Source: Bradyrhizobium sp. CB2312 (GTDB lineage Bacteria; Pseudomonadota; Alphaproteobacteria; Rhizobiales; Xanthobacteraceae). From it: a DNA stretch of 64,000 bases. Numbering within the stretch: the first letter of the stretch is position 1; every line of letters starts with the position of its first letter. This document shows positions 8,351 to 17,425 of the stretch, piece after piece. The notes beneath the pieces are model-generated. The model worked only from the letters and a program-made list of their open reading frames with translations. It was not told the origin of the DNA and ran no database searches. The position numbers and the translations under genes were made by a program. The stretch lies in the NCBI RefSeq assembly GCF_029714425.1, contig NZ_CP121668.1:1633501-1697500 (forward strand), given 5' to 3'.

Positions 8351-8980
8351 TTATCGCGTCCCGTAGGCGCGATCGCCGGCATCGCCGAGGCCCGGCAGGA
8401 TAAAGCCGTTCTCGTCGAGGCCTTCATCCACCGCAGCCGTCCAGATCGGCACGTCCGGATGCAGTCCGCGCAGCCGCTCCAGTCCTTCCGGGGCGGAGAT
8501 CAGGCAGGCGAGGCGGATATCCTTGGCGCCGCGTTCCTTCAGCCGGTCGATGGCAGCGACGGCCGTGTTGGCAGTGGCGACGACAGGCGTCACCACGATG
8601 GCGAGGCGCTCGCCGAGATCGGACGGCGATTTGAAGAAGTACTCAACCGCGGCAAAGCTGTGCGGCTCGCGATAGAGGCCGATATGGGCGACGCGCGCGG
8701 TCGGGACCAGGTCCATCATGCCGTCGACGAAGGTCGTGCCGGCGCGCAGCATCGGCACGAACACCAGCTTCTTGCCGGCGATTTTTGCCGAGTGCATCGT
8801 CGCCAGCGGCGTCTCGATCACGGTGTCAGCGAGCGGCAAATCGCGCGTCACCTCGTAGCACAAGAGCATGCCGATCTCCTTGATCAGCTCGCGAAACGAT
8901 TTGGTCGAGATGGATTTGTCCCGTACCAGCGTCAGCTTGTGCTGCACCAGCGGATGATCGACGATCGTGACGCCTTCCAT
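8351..8980 (-). CDS. upp: Uracil phosphoribosyltransferase-like protein (URC pathway type)
   Basis: 209 residues, the usual Upp length. Conserved Upp features are [28 protein letters not shown] and the uracil-binding tail [17 protein letters not shown]. The 5-phosphoribosyl diphosphate (PRPP) loop, normally D-P-M-L-A-T-G-G-S, reads T-P-V-V-A-T-A-N-T at 131-139, losing the acidic residue and both glycines; the flexible loop GLGMxDG also reads GTTFVDG. It lies in one direction with urc1 and urc4, so it is the counterpart of yeast URC6 / Aspergillus urg2 rather than a housekeeping salvage enzyme. Whether it still uses PRPP is open. Confidence 0.85.
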   Translation of the reverse strand: MEGVTIVDHPLVQHKLTLVRDKSISTKSFRELIKEIGMLLCYEVTRDLPLADTVIETPLATMHSAKIAGKKLVFVPMLRAGTTFVDGMMDLVPTARVAHIGLYREPHSFAAVEYFFKSPSDLGERLAIVVTPVVATANTAVAAIDRLKERGAKDIRLACLISAPEGLERLRGLHPDVPIWTAAVDEGLDENGFILPGLGDAGDRAYGTR

Positions 8981-8997
8981 GATCGGCTACCTTTCTT

Positions 8998-9135
8998 CCT
9001 TCTCCCCTTGCGGGAGAAGGTGGCGCGAAGCGCCGGATGAGGGGTTCTCTCCACTTGCAATACCGTTGGTGAGGATAGAGACCCCTCACCCGGCTTCGCT
9101 TTCGCGAAGCCACCCTCTCCCACAAGGGGAGAGGG
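8998..9135. repeat. Composite palindromic repeat between urc4 and upp
   Basis: Outer arms CCTTCTCCCCTTGCGGGAGA and CTCTCCCACAAGGGGAGAGG are each small stem-loops. Inner arms GGTGGCGCGAAGCGCCGGAT and CCGGCTTCGC...GCGAAGCCACC face GATGAGGGG/CCCCTCACC. It is nearly identical in its left half to 13174-13330. It separates upp from urc4 inside a presumed operon. Confidence 0.8.
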
Positions 9136-9136
9136 T

Positions 9137-10375
9137 TTAGAAAACCGTGCCGTCGCTGATCACCCTGAGCGGCGGCGAACCATCGGGGCGGCGCGCAAAG
9201 GCGATGGCGCGGCCCGCGGCCCAGCTGCCGCCTTCCAGGATGCTGGCGAGCGGCAGTGTCTCGGGCGTGCGGCCAAGTTTTGCGCGAACCAATTCGGCGA
9301 GACGGTCGAGCAACGCGACGGTCAGCGCGCGCCATTCGACGACGAGCAGGGAATCCACCTCATGCGCACGCTCGGCATCGGCAGCGTCGCGCAGGCGCAA
9401 CACCTCGTGATCGACGAACAAGCCGCCATTGCGGTACTCGGCAAGCCCGGTGAGCCCATCGATGTCCGTGACCTCAAATCCAGCCCGCTGGAGTGGCTCG
9501 ATCAGCGAGTAGCTCAGCCATTGCGACAGCTTGTGCAGCGGCACGAGGCCCGCGGTTGCGTCATCCGTCTTGAGCGCCGGATGGCGCCAGCAATCGCCGA
9601 GCGGGACACCCGCGAGCTCGAGCCGCGATGGCCAGATCGGCCCTAGCTGGTTCAGCACCGCGGACAGGATGGCGGGCGCGGGAATGGCCCCGTCCGTAGC
9701 CTGCGCAGCGATGTGGTCGAACAGGCCGCCCGGCCGCGGCGTGTCTTGCAGGCCGAAAATCTCCGCACGGTCCGCAACGAGTTCGCCCAGACGCCGCAGC
9801 AGATCGGTCCGTCCCTCGAGCCCAAGCAACGGATTGGCATCGTTCACCTGGAACGCGGATGTGAGCGCGGCGAGCGGCAGCTCTGCGAGCACGCCCGCAT
9901 CGACCCTGAACGGCGCGCGGGTATCGCGCGAGAAGAGGCCGCTCGCGAACATATCGAGGCTGGCGATCGCAAGCCCCTCGGACCGGCCGATGCTTTCCCC
10001 CGTCACCGCGTCGCGATAGCGCCACGCGGCGCCCGCGCCGGCATCGAGCAGCACGCTGACGATGGCGAGATCGAACTCGGCGCGCGCCCGCGCTGCGCGA
10101 TCCGGCCATGATGCAGCGTCGGCGAACCGCGCCCAGCGATCGACGCCGCCAAGCACAAAATGCCGCCAGCGCGCATGGAACGGAATGTCCAGCGTCGGAT
10201 AGGCTTTTCGCGTGACTGCGAGCACGGCCTCAGCGACGCCGTCCATGCGGTCGAGATCGATCGTGAAGTGGCTCAAACCGCCGGCGAGGCCGGTCTCGAG
10301 CATCTGCCCAGCCCGTGCGCGCACCGCTGTCGCGGTGAGCAGCGAGCGTGCCTGTCGTTCCAAAGCGTCCGCCAT
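9137..10375 (-). CDS. URC4/urg3-family protein (DUF1688), uracil catabolism
   Basis: 412 residues from the ATG at 10375, which lies 7 bases after the urc1 stop. The protein is soluble, with HFTIDLDRMDGVAEAVLAVTR, PFHARWRHF and WRHPALKT as recognisable conserved-looking segments. I recognise it as DUF1688, the URC4/Urg3 family, mainly by neighbourhood: the URC trio is a GTP cyclohydrolase II homologue, DUF1688 and a Upp-like protein. In Lachancea kluyveri URC1 and URC4 are needed to use uracil as nitrogen source. The chemical step catalysed by DUF1688 is not clear to me. A longer upstream frame overlaps urc1 and is rejected. Confidence 0.8.
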   Translation of the reverse strand: MADALERQARSLLTATAVRARAGQMLETGLAGGLSHFTIDLDRMDGVAEAVLAVTRKAYPTLDIPFHARWRHFVLGGVDRWARFADAASWPDRAARARAEFDLAIVSVLLDAGAGAAWRYRDAVTGESIGRSEGLAIASLDMFASGLFSRDTRAPFRVDAGVLAELPLAALTSAFQVNDANPLLGLEGRTDLLRRLGELVADRAEIFGLQDTPRPGGLFDHIAAQATDGAIPAPAILSAVLNQLGPIWPSRLELAGVPLGDCWRHPALKTDDATAGLVPLHKLSQWLSYSLIEPLQRAGFEVTDIDGLTGLAEYRNGGLFVDHEVLRLRDAADAERAHEVDSLLVVEWRALTVALLDRLAELVRAKLGRTPETLPLASILEGGSWAAGRAIAFARRPDGSPPLRVISDGTVF

Positions 10376-10382
10376 CGCGCGA

Positions 10383-11639
10383 TCAGTATTTTTCCAGCGA
10401 ACGGCCGACCACGCCGTCCATATCCTTTTCCGGCGCGATGTCGGTCGAGTAATAGCCCGCGGCCTTCTTGGCGGCGATCTCGACATGGGCGTCGGCCGGG
10501 ATCAGCTCGGGCGGGATCGGCACGCGCTCGACGATGTCGATGCCCTGCGAGGTCAGCGCGTCGTATTTCATGTCGCTCATCGACAGGAAGCGGTCGATGC
10601 GCTTCAGGCCCAGCCAGTGGATCGTATCCGGCATCAGCTGCTGGAAGCGCGCGTCCTGCACGCCGGCGACGCATTCGGTGCGCTCGAAATAGGCGGCGGC
10701 GGCGTCGCCGTCCTCCTGGCGCTTGCGCGCATTGTAGACCAGGAATTTCGTGACCTCGCCGAGCGCGCGGCCTTCCTTCCGGTTGTAGACGACGAGCCCG
10801 AGCCCGCCCTCCTGCGCGCCGCGCGCCGATTCCTCGATGCCATGGATCAGATAGGGCCGGCAGGTGCAGATGTCGGAGCCGAACACGTCGGAGCCGTTGC
10901 ACTCGTCATGCACGCGGCAGGTGATCTTGGTGCGATGGTCCGGCAGTTTTGTCACATCGCCGAACATGTAGACGGTGGTACCGCCGATCGGCGGCAAGAA
11001 CACCTTCAGGTCCGGCCGGGTCACGAGCTCGGGGAACATGCCGGCGGTCTGCTCGAACAGCGTGCGCCGCAGCTCGGTCTCGTTGGTGCCGAACCGCGTC
11101 GCAAGGCCGGGCAGGTACCAGACCGGATCGATTGCGATCTTCACCACCGAGACGCTGCCATTGGCGTGCACGACCTCACCGTCGGCGCGCAGCCGCTTTG
11201 CGGCCAGCGCTTCGCGGATCTCCGGCAGATCGAGCCGCGCCCGCGTCACCGCGATGCTTGGGCGGATATCGACGCCCTCGGCGATGTCCTTGCCGAAATT
11301 CTCGGCGACGAGATGTCCCCACGGATCGAGTGCGACGATCTTTGCGGGATCGCGCCATTGCTCGAACGGGCCGATGGTCGCGGCCGGGAAGGTGTTGGTG
11401 AGATCGGGGCGCTTGATGGGATCGAGCGCGCCGGCGGAGACCGCGAGCGCGCGGTACATCGCGTAGGAGCCGCCGTGGCTGCCGATCACGTTGCGATCTC
11501 CGGCGCGCGACACCGTGCCGATGATCGGACCGCGGGCGCGCGCATCTGCGGCACCCCAGTGGATCGGGAAGGCAGCTTTCTTGCCCGGCTCCGGATGGGA
11601 GGTCAGGCGGATATGCTCGGTACGGTTCGCGCGGCTCAT
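10383..11639 (-). CDS. GTP cyclohydrolase II homologue of the URC uracil-degradation pathway (Urc1)
   Basis: 418 residues, about twice the length of RibA. The C-terminal half carries the GCHII zinc motif HDECNGSDVFGSDICTC, with likely Zn ligands Cys247, Cys258 and Cys260, plus downstream RCH2-like segments (EGRALGE, RTEC-like). The roughly 200-residue N-terminal domain is specific to the Urc1/Urg1 branch. The enzyme is thought to open a uracil-derived ring in the second pyrimidine degradation route rather than make riboflavin, consistent with no rib genes nearby. It is the first gene of the operon, with a GGGAG ribosome site 7 bases from ATG and a hairpin just upstream. Confidence 0.88.
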   Translation of the reverse strand: MSRANRTEHIRLTSHPEPGKKAAFPIHWGAADARARGPIIGTVSRAGDRNVIGSHGGSYAMYRALAVSAGALDPIKRPDLTNTFPAATIGPFEQWRDPAKIVALDPWGHLVAENFGKDIAEGVDIRPSIAVTRARLDLPEIREALAAKRLRADGEVVHANGSVSVVKIAIDPVWYLPGLATRFGTNETELRRTLFEQTAGMFPELVTRPDLKVFLPPIGGTTVYMFGDVTKLPDHRTKITCRVHDECNGSDVFGSDICTCRPYLIHGIEESARGAQEGGLGLVVYNRKEGRALGEVTKFLVYNARKRQEDGDAAAAYFERTECVAGVQDARFQQLMPDTIHWLGLKRIDRFLSMSDMKYDALTSQGIDIVERVPIPPELIPADAHVEIAAKKAAGYYSTDIAPEKDMDGVVGRSLEKY

Positions 11640-11651
11640 GTCCAGGCTCCC

Positions 11652-11688
11652 AAAAAGCCAACGGCCCGCCGCTTGGACGGGCCTGGCT
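11652..11688 (-). terminator. Terminator-like hairpin in the urc1 5' leader (candidate attenuator)
   Basis: On the minus strand AGCCAGGCCCG pairs with CGGGCC-(GT)-TGGCT, 11 base pairs with a 2-base bulge and a 9-base loop, and the stem runs directly into a T tract (TTTTT counting the last stem base). It ends about 12 bases before the urc1 start codon and partly precedes its ribosome site. No minus-strand gene lies upstream, so it is not an ordinary end-of-gene terminator. The stem's CCAGGC can alternatively pair with GCCTGG beside the ribosome site, giving a second, mutually exclusive fold. Confidence 0.6.
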
Positions 11689-11738
11689 CACCTGCATCGC
11701 CCATGCGGAGCACCGGCGACGCAAGCTCAATCCAACAT

Positions 11739-11766
11739 ATTGTAGCGGCGAGCCACGACAGACAAG
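11739..11766 (-). promoter_or_regulatory. Candidate promoter of the URC operon
   Basis: On the minus strand CTTGTC and TACAAT are separated by 16 bases, close to the alphaproteobacterial housekeeping consensus (CTTGAC-N17-CTATAT). Transcription would start near 11732, giving a leader of about 90 bases that contains the hairpin at 11652-11688. Confidence 0.45.
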
Positions 11767-12027
11767 TTAATCGTAGGTCGGGGCGGGCTACCTCCCATGA
11801 GATATGGCGCAGGGCTGCCGGGCGCCATGGTCCGGGCGGACCGCCGGGGCACATTTGCCCGCGCGGGAATTCTGTAAGATATTGAAATTACTATATTTAT
11901 CTTGCTGGTGGGGAGCCGCGCCGAGCGCTTGCGTGCCATGCTCCGCGCGCGGTGCGGCCGCGACCGACTGGATAAGCCGCCCGCATTCGGACATATGGTC
12001 CGGATCGGCTCTGCCCCGGAGAATGCC
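11767..12027. other. Rest of the urc1/PLP-enzyme divergent region
   Basis: Contains an AT-rich patch around 11872-11905 (TATTGAAATTACTATATTTATC) that is the most likely promoter zone for the PLP gene. No repeat family member and no small ORF with a ribosome site are seen. Confidence 0.4.
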
Positions 12028-13155
<1,128 letters not shown>

Positions 13156-13173
13156 GGCGAGGAGGCCGCACTT

Positions 13174-13330
13174 TCTTCCCTTCTCCCCTTGTGGGAGAAG
13201 GTGGCGCGAAGCGCCGGATGAGGGGTCTCTCTCCGCGTACTCAAGCTAGAACTGGACTCGCCGAGAGAGACCCCTCACCCGTCTCGCCGCTCCACGGCGA
13301 GCCACCCTCTCCCACAAGGGGAGAGGGTGA
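13174..13330. repeat. Composite palindromic repeat between PLP enzyme and DUF2927 gene
   Basis: The left half (CCTTCTCCCC...GGATGAGGGG) is almost the same as in 8998-9135, and the right half ends CTCTCCCACAAGGGGAGAGG. The genes on either side converge, so the outer stem-loops could also serve as terminators. Confidence 0.8.
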
Positions 13331-13334
13331 GGGA

Positions 13335-14150
13335 TCACTCCTTCAGATCATTCACTTGCTTCACCCAGGCCCGGACATCCGCGAGCACTTGCGGCAGAAC
13401 GGCCTTGACGTCCGGTACGGTCATGCCGGCCTTGATGCGGGGGTCGTAGAGCAGGTTGAGGATGTACTGGTCGTAGACGTCGAAATAGCCCATCGAGACG
13501 TTGTCGTTGAACATGGTCCAGGGCACGCTCGTGGTGTCGTTGATCGGCCCGAGCGATTGCAGCAGCTCCTCATAGGCGCAGTCGAGGAAGGTGAAGTCGC
13601 CGTTGTCGACGGTGAGGATGACGTCGGAATGCTCGATCTCGAAATCGTCGTTCTTGCGGAACCCGGACAGGCATTGCGGATCGAGCGAGGAGCGGATCTC
13701 GCGCGCCTTGTCCACGCCGTAGAAGGTCGCGATGGTGCGGAAGAGATCGCGGTCGCGCACGAGCTTGACCCGCACGTTCGCAGCTTCGCTGGTCCCGGTC
13801 ATGGCGATGTCGAGATGCTGTACGCGCTTGCCGATGTCGGCCACGACCTTGGCGAGCTGCGCCTTGCGGTCGGCGCGGTCGCTCTCGGCGTAGACCCGCA
13901 CCGGCCCGTCGAATTTGCGGATGCGGTCGACGCGGCCGGCGAGGTGATATTCGGCGCCGAACGCCGTCTTGAAAAAGCCTTCGACGATCTCGCCGTCGGT
14001 AAAACTCTTCTTCTCGCTGCGCTGGCGCGAGGCGATCGCGGGCAATTCGCCCGCGGCGGCGATGGTAGCGGTGTCAGGCACGGATGCGAGCGCTGCAAGC
14101 GCCAGCAGGGCGAGGCGGACGGCAGCCGAGGGCTGGTTGAATGCGCTCAT
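13335..14150 (-). CDS. DUF2927 secreted protein
   Basis: About 271 residues from the ATG at 14150. Residues 1-35 form a signal peptide (LALLALAALASVPDTATIAAAG). The mature part has FTDGEIVEGFFKTAFGAEYH, a repeated hydrophilic alpha/beta pattern and a C-terminal segment LNLLYDPRIKAGMTVPDVK, as in DUF2927 proteins, a family of unknown function common in alphaproteobacteria. The C-terminal part of these proteins tracks available copies (YDPRI..GMT). No operon partner; the L,D-transpeptidase gene upstream is separated by a repeat. Confidence 0.75.
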   Translation of the reverse strand: MSAFNQPSAAVRLALLALAALASVPDTATIAAAGELPAIASRQRSEKKSFTDGEIVEGFFKTAFGAEYHLAGRVDRIRKFDGPVRVYAESDRADRKAQLAKVVADIGKRVQHLDIAMTGTSEAANVRVKLVRDRDLFRTIATFYGVDKAREIRSSLDPQCLSGFRKNDDFEIEHSDVILTVDNGDFTFLDCAYEELLQSLGPINDTTSVPWTMFNDNVSMGYFDVYDQYILNLLYDPRIKAGMTVPDVKAVLPQVLADVRAWVKQVNDLKE

Positions 14151-14238
14151 CGTTGCGCGACGCTGCCGTATTCGCCTCGCGCGCACAAGCCCACAAATTC
14201 ACGCGCCCGGCGGGTTCCCCGCGCTCAAGCACGATGCC

Positions 14239-14341
14239 TAGGGTGGGCAAAGGCGCAAAGCGCCGTGCCCACCAACTCAAAATGGTTGGTACACCAAAGG
14301 ACCGCGCGTTGGCGCGATCCTTCGGCTTTGCCCACCCTACG
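14239..14341. repeat. Palindromic repeat (GGGTGGGCAAAG family)
   Basis: TAGGGTGGGCAAAGGCG at the left is mirrored by GCTTTGCCCACCCTA at the right. Inside lie GCAAAGCGC...GTGCCCACC and GGTTGGT...ACCAAAGG arms. It sits between DUF2927 and the L,D-transpeptidase gene. Confidence 0.7.
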
Positions 14342-14357
14342 GAAGTTCGCGCAGGCC

Positions 14358-14939
14358 TTAGTTGTTCAGCACGACCACGGGAGTGCCGACGGAGACGCGG
14401 CTGTAGAGGTCGGTGACGTCGTCGTTGGTCATGCGGAAGCAGCCCGAGGACACGGCCTGGCCGATCGTCTCCGGCTCGTTGGAGCCGTGGATGCGGTACA
14501 GCGTCGAGCCCAGATACATCGCGCGTGCGCCGAGCGGATTCTCGATGCCGCCCTTCATGTGGCGCGGCAGGTCGGGCCGGCGGGCCAGCATCTGCGAGGG
14601 CGGCGTCCAATCCGGCCATTCCTTCTTGGCGGTGATCCTGTGCACCCCGCCCCAGCGGAAGCCGTCGCGGCCGACGCCGATACCGTAGCGCAGCGCCTGG
14701 CCGTTCTGGAGCACCAGATAGAGCCGGCGCTCGGCCGTGTTCACCACGATCGTGCCGGGGGCATAGTTGCCGTTGTACATGACGGTGGTGCGGGGGATTG
14801 GGCTCGAGCCGCCGCGGAAGAAGAAGTTCGGTCCGCCGCCCATGATGTCGCGCGAGTCGAACCCTTCGGCGAATGCGCCGGGCACGGTGGCGGTCAGCAG
14901 TGCGATGGCGGCAATCGGCGCGGCGAAAAACCGGATCAT
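14358..14939 (-). CDS. L,D-transpeptidase (YkuD domain), exported
   Basis: 193 residues from the ATG at 14939 (GGGGG ribosome site upstream). Residues 1-24 are a signal peptide (MIRFFAAPIAAIALLTATV...AFA). The YkuD catalytic signature is clear: IHGSNEPETIGQAVSSGCFR supplies the His and the nucleophilic Cys of the SxGC[IF]R motif. Such enzymes make 3-3 cross-links in peptidoglycan or attach outer membrane proteins to it. The protein is short, catalytic domain only, without a LysM or PG-binding module, as is typical for the many Bradyrhizobium paralogues. Confidence 0.92.
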   Translation of the reverse strand: MIRFFAAPIAAIALLTATVPGAFAEGFDSRDIMGGGPNFFFRGGSSPIPRTTVMYNGNYAPGTIVVNTAERRLYLVLQNGQALRYGIGVGRDGFRWGGVHRITAKKEWPDWTPPSQMLARRPDLPRHMKGGIENPLGARAMYLGSTLYRIHGSNEPETIGQAVSSGCFRMTNDDVTDLYSRVSVGTPVVVLNN

Positions 14940-15085
14940 TGGTACCCCCAAGCAAAAAATCTCTTCAACAAGGGCCAGAGGCCATATTCGCGGGCTTTTC
15001 GCAAGCCACGGCCCCGTGAGGAGGCCTTGCTTAACGAATGGCGTTAGCAAATCGGCAACCGCGACAGTTTGCCGGAAAGCATGAG

Positions 15086-15181
15086 AGCGTTTTCAAGCGA
15101 AGTGGATACCGGTTCGCATCAAGAAAACGCGTCAAAACAAGAATCTAATGCCCATTTCGATTCCATCGGAACGGGGGCATT
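15086..15181. repeat. Dispersed repeat (AGCGTTTTCAAGCG...AAAACGCGTC family)
   Basis: AGCGTTTTCAAGCGAAGTGG, then ACCGGTTCGC, AAAACGCGTC and a distal CATCGGAACGGG. The same series of blocks appears at 22862-22950 within this window. It lies in the 365-base gap between the L,D-transpeptidase and the ThDP enzyme, the rest of which shows only the likely divergent promoters. Confidence 0.75.
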
Positions 15182-15304
15182 AGCCAAGCCCGCGAATTGC
15201 GGCGCGGGGCAGGGCCGCAATGGCCGCTCTTGCTTTGACGGCACGCGCGAACAATGATTGATCGCGGGGATCACTGGAAATCGCCGGTTGCGGGAGCAGA
15301 CAGA

Positions 15305-16852
15305 ATGAACGGTGCGGAAAGCCTGGTGCGGACGATGGTCAAGGGCGGGGTGGACGTCTGCTTCACCAACCCGGGCACCTCCGAGATGCATTTTGTCGCG
15401 GCGCTCGACCGCGTTCCCGGCATGCGCTGCGTGCTCGGCCTGTTCGAGGGCGTGGTAACGGGCGCCGCCGACGGCTATTTCCGCATGAAGGGCACCCCGG
15501 CCTCGACCCTGCTGCATCTCGGCCCCGGCCTCGCCAACGGCCTTGCCAATTTGCACAACGCCAAGAAGGCCAATTCCGGCATCGTCAACATCGTCGGCCA
15601 GCACGCGGTCTACCACATCGGCTACAACGCGCCGCTGACCTCGGACATCGAGGGCCTGGCCCGGCCGATGTCGTCCTGGGTCCGCACCTCCCCGGATTCC
15701 AAATCGGTCGCCGCCGACGGCGCCGCGGCCATTGCGGCTGCGAAAAGCGCGCCGCCGCAGATCGCGACCCTGATCCTGCCCGCCGACACCGCCTGGAACG
15801 AGGCCGACGGCATCGCCGAGGTGCCGGCCGAGCAGCAGCGCGCGAGCTATTCGCCGCAGGCGGTCGAGCGGGCCGCCAAGATTTTGCACGGGGACGGCGA
15901 AGGTACGCTGTTGCTGATGACCGGCAGCGCGCTGAGCGAGCAGGGCCTGGCGCTGGCCGAACGCATCGCCGGCAAGACCGGCTGCACCGTGATGGGCCCG
16001 ACCTTCCGCCCGAAGATGGCGCGTGGCCGCGGCCGCTTCTCGATCGACCGCATCCATTACGTGATCGAGAACGCGCTGCCGATGCTGGAGAAGTTCCGCC
16101 ACATCGTGCTGGTCGAGTCCGACGATCCCGTGGCGTTCTTCGCCTATCCGAACAAGCCGAGCATGCTCAAGCCCCAGGGCTGCGAGGTGCATCGCATGAC
16201 CTCCTGGGGCGAGAATTCGGTCGCAGCGCTCGAAGCGCTGGCCGGCGCCGTGAAGGCGAGCGCCAAGGACGTCAAGCCGCAGGCGTTGGCTGAACTGGTG
16301 AAGCCGACCGGCGCGCTGACCTTCGCCTCGATCGCGCAGGCGATCGCCTGCGCCATCCCCGAGAACGCGATCATGGTCGACGAATCGCTGACCACCGGCC
16401 GCGGCTTCTTCCCGCCGACGGCGGCGGCTGCGCCGCACGACTGGCTGCAGAACATGGGCGGCTCGATCGGCTTCTCGACGCCGCTGTCGATTGGGGCTGC
16501 GATCGCCTGCCCGGACCGCAAGGTCATCACCATGGTCGGCGACGGCAGCGCGATGTACACGATCCAGTCGCTGTGGACGCAGGCCCGCGAGAATCTGAAT
16601 ATCGTCACCATCGTGTTCGCCAACCGCATCTACCAGATCCTGCGCGGCGAGTTCGACAATGTCGGCGCCGGCGAGCCCGGCCAGCGCGCCAACGACATGC
16701 TCCGCCTCGACCGCCCGACGCTCGATTTCGTCGCGCTGGCCAAGGGCATGGGCGTGCCCGGCCGCGCCGTCACCAATGCCGACGAGCTCAACAAGGCGCT
16801 GGCCGAGGCGGTCGCCGAGCCCGGGCCGCGGCTGATCGAAGTCCAGATGTAG
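15305..16852 (+). CDS. Thiamine-diphosphate-dependent enzyme, acetolactate synthase large-subunit-like
   Basis: 515 residues from the ATG at 15305 with GGGAG 9 bases upstream. N-terminal Pyr domain (CFTNPGTSEMHFVAAL, catalytic-type Glu in VLGLFEGVVTGAADGY), a middle domain, and a C-terminal PP domain with the ThDP/Mg motif beginning GDGSAMYTIQSLW and closing near ANRIYQIL. It is shorter than IlvB (about 570-590) and has no regulatory small subunit (ilvN) next to it, so a decarboxylase of the benzoylformate decarboxylase type or another 2-oxoacid enzyme is as likely as acetolactate synthesis. It stands alone apart from the small gene 37 bases downstream. Confidence 0.82.
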   Translation: MNGAESLVRTMVKGGVDVCFTNPGTSEMHFVAALDRVPGMRCVLGLFEGVVTGAADGYFRMKGTPASTLLHLGPGLANGLANLHNAKKANSGIVNIVGQHAVYHIGYNAPLTSDIEGLARPMSSWVRTSPDSKSVAADGAAAIAAAKSAPPQIATLILPADTAWNEADGIAEVPAEQQRASYSPQAVERAAKILHGDGEGTLLLMTGSALSEQGLALAERIAGKTGCTVMGPTFRPKMARGRGRFSIDRIHYVIENALPMLEKFRHIVLVESDDPVAFFAYPNKPSMLKPQGCEVHRMTSWGENSVAALEALAGAVKASAKDVKPQALAELVKPTGALTFASIAQAIACAIPENAIMVDESLTTGRGFFPPTAAAAPHDWLQNMGGSIGFSTPLSIGAAIACPDRKVITMVGDGSAMYTIQSLWTQARENLNIVTIVFANRIYQILRGEFDNVGAGEPGQRANDMLRLDRPTLDFVALAKGMGVPGRAVTNADELNKALAEAVAEPGPRLIEVQM

Positions 16853-16889
16853 GGCGTACCAACCCAGAGCGCCGAGGCCCGGAGGCACG

Positions 16890-17408
16890 ATGCAGACCGA
16901 GCTGAACAAGGTGATCGCGGCGCTCCGGGACTTCTACGCGCACGAAGCATTCTTGTTCGAGAAGGACATCGGCGAGCGTGCGATCACGCATCGCTTCGCC
17001 GTTTACCTGGAGCGACAGTTCTCGGGCTGGGCGGTCGACTGCAATTACGACCGGCTCGGCGAGCGCACGCTGCATCTGCCGCACGGCACCATCATCTCGA
17101 CCGACGATCATCTCGGCAAGTCGATCTATCCCGACGTCGTGGTGCATCAGCGCGAGATCCCGAACAACCTGCTCACTGTGGAGATCCGCAAGGCGAGCAA
17201 TCACACGCCGCTCGATCACGACCAGCACAAGCTGAAAGCGATGACCGATGCGCATGTCTGGTTCGCCTATTGGATCGGCGTGCTGCTGGTGCTGGACAAG
17301 TACGGGGTGACCACGTCGGAGGTCTATGCCGGCGGCATCGTCGAGCAGCCGCTGTCGCGCTGGTTCGCGACGCGCCTTGGCGAGAGCGGTCTCGGCGCTG
17401 CGCGTTAA
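16890..17408 (+). CDS. Hypothetical protein with PD-(D/E)XK nuclease-like pattern
   Basis: 172 residues; ATG with GGAGG 6 bases upstream. The order YPDVVVHQRE - NNLLTVEIRKASN - DQHKLKAM resembles the PD-(D/E)XK fold: the PD near residue 81-82, a beta strand ending in Glu, and a helix with a conserved D-x-x-K-L. The expected E-x-K reads E-I-R-K, so the catalytic Lys is shifted or replaced by Arg. I know no name for it. It may be an inactive nuclease-fold protein. It follows the ThDP gene but functional connection is not evident. Confidence 0.6.
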   Translation: MQTELNKVIAALRDFYAHEAFLFEKDIGERAITHRFAVYLERQFSGWAVDCNYDRLGERTLHLPHGTIISTDDHLGKSIYPDVVVHQREIPNNLLTVEIRKASNHTPLDHDQHKLKAMTDAHVWFAYWIGVLLVLDKYGVTTSEVYAGGIVEQPLSRWFATRLGESGLGAAR

Positions 17409-17425
17409 CGGCTGTGGAATCAATG

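Noticed and set aside
10376..10486. N-terminal extension of the DUF1688 protein into urc1
   Set aside because: It overlaps the well-supported C-terminus of Urc1; the ATG at 10375 gives a normal 7-base spacing.
16890..17408. Restriction-modification or toxin role for the PD-(D/E)XK-like protein
   Set aside because: No methyltransferase, specificity subunit or antitoxin gene lies nearby, and the catalytic Lys position is altered.
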